Source: Bacteroidales bacterium UBA3297 (GTDB taxonomy: Bacteria; Bacteroidota; Bacteroidia; Bacteroidales; Paludibacteraceae). From it: a stretch of DNA of 64,000 nucleotides. This document shows positions 59,680 to 64,000 of this stretch, one piece after another. The notes under the pieces were generated by a model, which was given only the letters and a program-made list of their open reading frames with translations, did no database searches and had not been told where the DNA came from. The translations under genes were made by a program, and so were the position numbers. Position 1 is the stretch's first letter, and each line of letters begins with the position of its first letter. The DNA lies in contig DETD01000019.1 in NCBI GenBank assembly GCA_002362105.1, forward strand, positions 200,725 through 264,724, given 5' to 3'.

Positions 59680-61764
59680 TTATTTTATTACAATCTTTTT
59701 AATAATAGCATTGTTAGAAGAGACAATACTCAAAGTGTAGATACCCTTGCAAGATTCAGGGATGTCTAGCTCTGAGGTTGCAGAAGTTGCAACAATCTTG
59801 CCGGTTACGTCAATCAGTGTCAGGGTAGCATCTTCTACACCATTAACCCAAATGTGTCTGTCGGCAGGGTTTGGATAGATGGAGATGGCGTCGCTGTTGA
59901 AGTTTTCGGTGCCCGATTCAGTAAGGCTGAACTCCATGAAGTCCATATCGAGCCAGTCGCCTGTGATTTCAAGTTTCAGAACGTGTTCGCCGCTTTCGAG
60001 GCTGATGCCGTCTTCATTAACAGTGGTGAAGGTTTCCCAGTCGCCCGTGTTAGGAACGCTGATGACGTCGGTGATGCTTTTATCGTCCATGTAGAGTTTG
60101 AACGAACTGCCATCGCTACCAGAAGCAACTTTGGCGCTGAAGCCGTAGAGTCCGGTTGCCTTTACATCGACGGTGTATTCAATCCATTCACCTTTTTGGG
60201 TGTAGCCGATAGCGGTATTGTTCATATCGACGCCTTCATTACGGTTGCCCTTGTTGCGGTTTTCTTCGTCGTTGTCGTGGTAAGCGTTGCCCTCACCTCC
60301 AAAATCGAATTCTTCTGCTTCAATTTTGCCAGGGATAGCCGCAGCCGTTCCGTTATAAGGTTTTTGTGGCTCATAAACAACCAGTGAAGTTGTAGCGGTT
60401 TTCGACTTGTCGTTATTGTCGAAAGCAACCACCTTGATGGTTACCTTGCCTGCTTTTTCAGGAGTGAACGTCCAAACGTAAGGAGCCACCCATTTGTTTA
60501 CGAGTAACTCGTCGTCGGCGTAGATGTCGACATGGGTAATTTCTCCGTTCTTCGATTCCGCGTCAACTGTGATGGTCACCTCATCGCCAATGAACACAGT
60601 TTCTTCCGACAAAGATACCTTAGCGGTGATGCCTCCGCCAACCTGGCCTACACACAGAGGGCTGGTCACATTTTTAGCTTTGTCGCTCTTCATATAATTC
60701 TCTAGCCAAGTGAAGGCAGATCGCTTTTGGCAGTTGCGGACAAGGCCTGATGCTCCGCCTTCTCCACCGTCACTTACCCAAGTATGTCCGTAAATCCAGC
60801 CCCAAAGAGTTACACCTGCCACATAGTCGGCTTCCCACATCACAGGGAATTGTTCTTTGTAACGGGTCTCGAAAGTGGCGTCGTTTTTCTTTGCTATGTC
60901 GTACTCGGTAATGTACTGTGGCAACTGGGTTTTGTTGTGGATATCTTCCAAGGCACTTTTGAACTGGGATCCGCTCATGTCGTTCAAGTCGTGGGCCTGG
61001 TTTCCTGCAGCGTCAATAGGACCGCCACAGGCCTTGATGCCGTTAACAAGATTAATGAACTCGGTTTTCTGCCACTGGAAGGTGTTGTAGTCATTGTAAA
61101 TCAAGATGGCTTCTGGCCAGCGTTCGCGAGCCAAACGGAAGGCCTCGGCAAGCCACTGGTACGAGTTCGTGTTAGGGTAGCCGTTGGTACTGCAGTTGTA
61201 GCTCGGACGGATGCCAGTCTCTTTTTGTGCTCTGTCTTCTGCAAGAGAACCTAAAGCTTGGATGATTTTCGTCTGTTTGTAGGGAGAGTGATAATCACCG
61301 CCTGAATAGATGGCTTCGTTAACTACGTCGATAATCTGGAGGTCGGGGTAGTGCTTTGCTACCTCGTCGTACCATTCAATGATGGCCTTTTTGGTTTCGT
61401 CGACGCTCAAAGATTCAATCCATGTAGGATGCTGGCTACCCCATATCAAGGCGTGAAATTTGAACAAGATGCCTTTCTGCTTACAGTAGTCATGGGTCTT
61501 GTCTGCACTTCCCCAGTTGAATTTACCCCAACTTTGGTGTACCGAACCCCATTTGGTGGCGTTCTCGCAGGTAACCTGGTTCCAATAATCTGAAAATGTT
61601 AGATTACAATCGTTCCAGTCAACTTGCTCTCCTGTCGACCAGTCCTTAGTCGTAGTAATGTTTCCTAAAAACTTGCAGCTTTTTACGTCTTTCGCAAGTT
61701 GGGCGTTTGCCGTTCCTCCAACGGTGAAGGCAAAAAACAATGTAGTTAGTAAAGCTTGTTTCAT
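59680..61764 (-). CDS. Secreted GH10 endo-1,4-beta-xylanase with Ig-like domain, CBM6 and T9SS sorting domain
   Basis: A 694-residue secreted enzyme with a signal peptide ending TANAQ. The GH10 barrel (about 25-370) has the acid/base Glu150 in IDVVNEAIY and the nucleophile Glu287 in YITEYD; ALIWGSQHP and GVTLWGW are further GH10 landmarks. An Ig-like domain follows (about 375-465), then a CBM6 (about 475-610, KIEAEEFDFGGEGNAYHDND to GDWLDMDFMEF) that binds xylan. The C-terminus (about 620-694, ISIYPNPADRHIWVNG to SCKGIYTLSI and IIKKIVIK) is a T9SS type A sorting domain. It should cut xylan outside the cell or on the surface. It is monocistronic and stands outside any polysaccharide utilisation locus seen here. 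Confidence 0.95.
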   Translation of the reverse strand: MKQALLTTLFFAFTVGGTANAQLAKDVKSCKFLGNITTTKDWSTGEQVDWNDCNLTFSDYWNQVTCENATKWGSVHQSWGKFNWGSADKTHDYCKQKGILFKFHALIWGSQHPTWIESLSVDETKKAIIEWYDEVAKHYPDLQIIDVVNEAIYSGGDYHSPYKQTKIIQALGSLAEDRAQKETGIRPSYNCSTNGYPNTNSYQWLAEAFRLARERWPEAILIYNDYNTFQWQKTEFINLVNGIKACGGPIDAAGNQAHDLNDMSGSQFKSALEDIHNKTQLPQYITEYDIAKKNDATFETRYKEQFPVMWEADYVAGVTLWGWIYGHTWVSDGGEGGASGLVRNCQKRSAFTWLENYMKSDKAKNVTSPLCVGQVGGGITAKVSLSEETVFIGDEVTITVDAESKNGEITHVDIYADDELLVNKWVAPYVWTFTPEKAGKVTIKVVAFDNNDKSKTATTSLVVYEPQKPYNGTAAAIPGKIEAEEFDFGGEGNAYHDNDEENRNKGNRNEGVDMNNTAIGYTQKGEWIEYTVDVKATGLYGFSAKVASGSDGSSFKLYMDDKSITDVISVPNTGDWETFTTVNEDGISLESGEHVLKLEITGDWLDMDFMEFSLTESGTENFNSDAISIYPNPADRHIWVNGVEDATLTLIDVTGKIVATSATSELDIPESCKGIYTLSIVSSNNAIIKKIVIK

Positions 61765-61965
61765 GGTAGAAAAAATAAAAAGTGTAACCGAATGTGTTCG
61801 TTAGTATAGAATTCTTTCGTTGTTTCCAACACCCCAAAATTAGGTCTTAAAACAAGTCTTTTTTTGCAGTTTTCTTTCATTCGGTTATAAAAATTCAGTC
61901 AACGTTTTTTTTATATCCGGTTGTTTGCCTGCGTTTTTTGTTATCTGCAATAAACTTTCGGGACG

Positions 61966-61999
61966 TTTGTTTCAAATGAGTGAAAAATGAGTATCTTCG
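61966..61999 (+). promoter_or_regulatory. Promoter-like pair for the LRR protein gene
   Basis: TTTG at 61966-61969, 22-bp spacer, TATCTTCG at 61992-61999 (one mismatch to TAnnTTTG), 26 bp before the ATG at 62026. Confidence 0.5.
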
Positions 62000-62025
62000 T
62001 GTAAACAATTCAACGTGTTAGTAAA

Positions 62026-63210
62026 ATGAACAATCTATTCAGAACATTAATTCCCCTTTTATTCGGACTTGTTTATGCCGTTTCTGGCTATGGACAACAG
62101 GCTGAAAAGACCTTTGTAGACGGGGTTTTCACATACCGTGTGCTCGCTGACGGCGGTGTTGAACTGGTGAAGTGCGATAAGAAGGCGGCTGGCGATATAC
62201 AGTTTCCACAGTCGGTGACTTTCGAGGGGAAATCTTACCCAATTACTGCAATAGGTGATTTTGCGTTCATCGATTGCGAAGATGTTGCACGCATTTCGTT
62301 GCCTACAAATTTGCAAACTATTGGCTACCGCTCGTTTTATGGTTGCAGAAATCTTTCATCTATCAATATTCCGAACAAGGTTACGAGTATAGGAGTCGAG
62401 GCTTTTAACTATTGTACAGGCCTGACGAAAATTGTAATTCCAGCCTCTGTTAACGAAATTGGCGATGGTGCTTTTTGGCACAATTGGGCACTAAAAAGCA
62501 TTGTTGTCGATGTTGCGAACAAGGACTACGTGGATGTGAACGGTGTGCTGTTCTCGAAGAACTGGACAAGACTGATCTCTTATCCAGCTGGAAAGACGGA
62601 CCAGACTTTCACTTTGCCGGCCAATACAACAACAATAGGGGCGGGTGCTTTCTCAAACTGTAAAGATTTGGTGTCGATTGTTTTGCCAAAGGACTTGGTG
62701 GAAATCCGCCGGTATGCATTCCAAGAGTGTAACCGTTTGACCTCGATAACCATTCCAAAATCGATTGATGTGATTGAATCGGGCGTTTTCAATGGCTGTA
62801 CAAGCCTGCGTCAGGTTTCTTTGCCCAAAAAGTTAAAACATATAGGAAACTATGCGTTCGAGAATTGCGCGTCGCTGGCGAACATTGTTATATCTGATGG
62901 TGTTACCGAAATTGGCAACCGCGCGTTTGCCGGATGTTCTGAACTGAAGAGTGTGGCAATTCCTAGAACGCTGGAAGTAATGGGCGACGAGGCATTTTCT
63001 GAATGCGACTTGTTGAGTTCTATCCACCTGTTCGGAACGAAACCTCCGAAGGTGGGCACAAACGCTTTCTCGCCAAAGGTTTTTGAAAAAGCGACACTTT
63101 ATGTGAAGTATTACGCTGTTGACGCTTATAAACATGCCGAAGATTGGACAAACTTCCAATTTATATATAGGGAGCGTGCTACCTACCGCCCTTATGGAAC
63201 GAATTATTGA
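62026..63210 (+). CDS. Secreted BspA-type leucine-rich repeat (LRR_5) protein
   Basis: A 394-residue secreted protein with signal peptide ending GYGQQ. About nine LRR_5 units run through 60-370, each of the form I-P-x-x-V-T-x-I-G-x-x-A-F-x-x-C-x-x-L-x-S-I, for example IGVEAFNYCTGLTKIVIPAS and IGNRAFAGCSELKSVAIPRT. BspA-type repeats mediate binding to host proteins or surfaces. No T9SS or other sorting domain is visible at its C-terminus (ends RATYRPYGTNY). It starts 16 bp before the ADP-ribosylglycohydrolase gene, so the two may be one transcript. Confidence 0.88.
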   Translation: MNNLFRTLIPLLFGLVYAVSGYGQQAEKTFVDGVFTYRVLADGGVELVKCDKKAAGDIQFPQSVTFEGKSYPITAIGDFAFIDCEDVARISLPTNLQTIGYRSFYGCRNLSSINIPNKVTSIGVEAFNYCTGLTKIVIPASVNEIGDGAFWHNWALKSIVVDVANKDYVDVNGVLFSKNWTRLISYPAGKTDQTFTLPANTTTIGAGAFSNCKDLVSIVLPKDLVEIRRYAFQECNRLTSITIPKSIDVIESGVFNGCTSLRQVSLPKKLKHIGNYAFENCASLANIVISDGVTEIGNRAFAGCSELKSVAIPRTLEVMGDEAFSECDLLSSIHLFGTKPPKVGTNAFSPKVFEKATLYVKYYAVDAYKHAEDWTNFQFIYRERATYRPYGTNY

Positions 63211-63225
63211 AAACACCATTAGTTC

Positions 63226-64000
63226 ATGATAGGAGCAATTATTGGTGATATTGTAGGCTCGATATATGAGTTCGACAATATCAAAACAAAGGATTTTGAA
63301 TTCTTTGGTAGAGGTGTCGAGTATACAGACGACAGTATATTGACGATTGCTACTGCCGATTGGTTATTGCATGGAGGACAAGCTGAAAATGCTTATTTCC
63401 GGTATGCGACAGATTATCCTTGTCCGATGGGCAGTTATGGAACTATGTTTGTAAACTGGGTTCATCGTGGCCGTAGTGGTGTTTTCCAACCATACAACAG
63501 TTGTGGCAACGGCTCGGCCATGCGTGTCGCACCGGTTGGATGGGCATTCGCTTCTGAGAAAGATACGCTTGCGGCTGCAAAGACTTCAGCCGAATGTACC
63601 CATAACCATCCCGAGGGTATAAAGGGAGCACAGGCGACGGCTCTTTGTATATATTTGGCCCGCCATGGGGTTACTGCGTCGGAAATAAAGGCTCGGATAG
63701 AGGCGGACTTTGGCTATGACTTGTCGTTGAGTGTTGATGAAATCCGTCCGCGGTACTCGTGGCAAGGATTAGACGGTGTTGTGTCGGGTGCGACCTGTCA
63801 GGGTAGCGTTCCACAAGCGATAATCTGTGCCCTTGAAGCCAATAGTTTTGAAGATGCTATCCGTAATGCCGTTAGTATAGGAGGCGATTCCGATACCATT
63901 GGCTGCATTGCCGGTGGAATTGCGGAAGCGCTTTTTGGAATACCTGAAGCTATCAGGGAAAAAGGTATGGGATATTTGTCCGAGCATCTCAAAAAAGTGG
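63226..64000 (+). CDS. ADP-ribosylglycohydrolase family protein (3' end outside window)
   Basis: The ATG at 63226 (MIGAIIGDIVGSIYEFDNIK) opens a frame that is still open at the right edge, so at least 258 residues are encoded. Family marks are the N-terminal GAIIGDIVGSIYE, YTDDSILTIATADW (the metal-binding T-D-D) and the C-terminal SIGGDSDTIGCIAGGIAEAL (D-S-D-T metal site). Such enzymes (ARH/DraG family) remove ADP-ribose from proteins or small molecules. It begins 16 bp after the LRR gene. Some relatives work in NAD metabolism, in toxin reversal or against phages, but no partner toxin is visible. Confidence 0.92.
   Translation, partial: MIGAIIGDIVGSIYEFDNIKTKDFEFFGRGVEYTDDSILTIATADWLLHGGQAENAYFRYATDYPCPMGSYGTMFVNWVHRGRSGVFQPYNSCGNGSAMRVAPVGWAFASEKDTLAAAKTSAECTHNHPEGIKGAQATALCIYLARHGVTASEIKARIEADFGYDLSLSVDEIRPRYSWQGLDGVVSGATCQGSVPQAIICALEANSFEDAIRNAVSIGGDSDTIGCIAGGIAEALFGIPEAIREKGMGYLSEHLKKV

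Overview
The window reads as a chromosomal segment of a Bacteroidota bacterium, most likely a Bacteroidales relative of Prevotella, Paraprevotella or Bacteroides. The evidence is a recurring TAnnTTTG -7 box ahead of genes, a near absence of Shine-Dalgarno sites, a hybrid two-component regulator, secreted proteins that appear to end in type IX secretion (T9SS) sorting domains, BspA-type leucine-rich repeats, a DUF2723 (GT117) protein and many families restricted to this phylum.

Positions 1-7950 form an A/T-rich accessory island. It starts with the end of a YhcG/DUF1016-type PDDEXK nuclease, then gene relics and a small DUF6140 gene. Next comes a tight four-gene operon (1338-7403): three different dynamin-like GTPases plus a small membrane-anchored coiled-coil protein. 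The operon is bracketed by two copies of a 51-bp segment (466-516 and 7658-7708), the second inside an intact small membrane-protein gene. This is the most interesting part of the window. It resembles, at the level of architecture only, the LeoABC/Eleos tandem-dynamin systems linked to membrane remodelling and phage defence.

From 7970 to 21515 the window is mostly core: an uncharacterised protein, a GT117 protein with a NodB-type deacetylase, a CPA2 cation/proton antiporter, a RAYT transposase carrying a minisatellite and a REP-like palindrome, and a minus-strand run ilvE-aroQ-pyk-ribF. A large secreted M60 metallopeptidase flanked by duplicated LRR blocks follows (22215-26024), then tRNA-Trp with a textbook promoter and terminators.

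From 26558 to 42662, mostly on the minus strand, lie a BASS-family transporter with a lipoprotein, a SprT-like protease, an orphan hybrid two-component regulator, a FISUMP-like secreted protein, a lipoprotein/OmpA pair, a PBP4-type DacB, a DprA-like protein with a divergent ThiE-like enzyme, a TerB/DnaJ protein and a small exported protein.

From 42908 to the end: a patatin-Omp85 protein with LrgA/LrgB, a DUF4112/phosphoesterase/coiled-coil operon, MarC, a GHL10 glycosidase with a small exported protein, a SUFU-DUF2185-TPR fusion, a MacAB-TolC-type efflux operon, a GH10 xylanase, a BspA-like LRR protein and the start of an ADP-ribosylglycohydrolase. Cell-envelope work, polysaccharide or mucin breakdown and export dominate the window.
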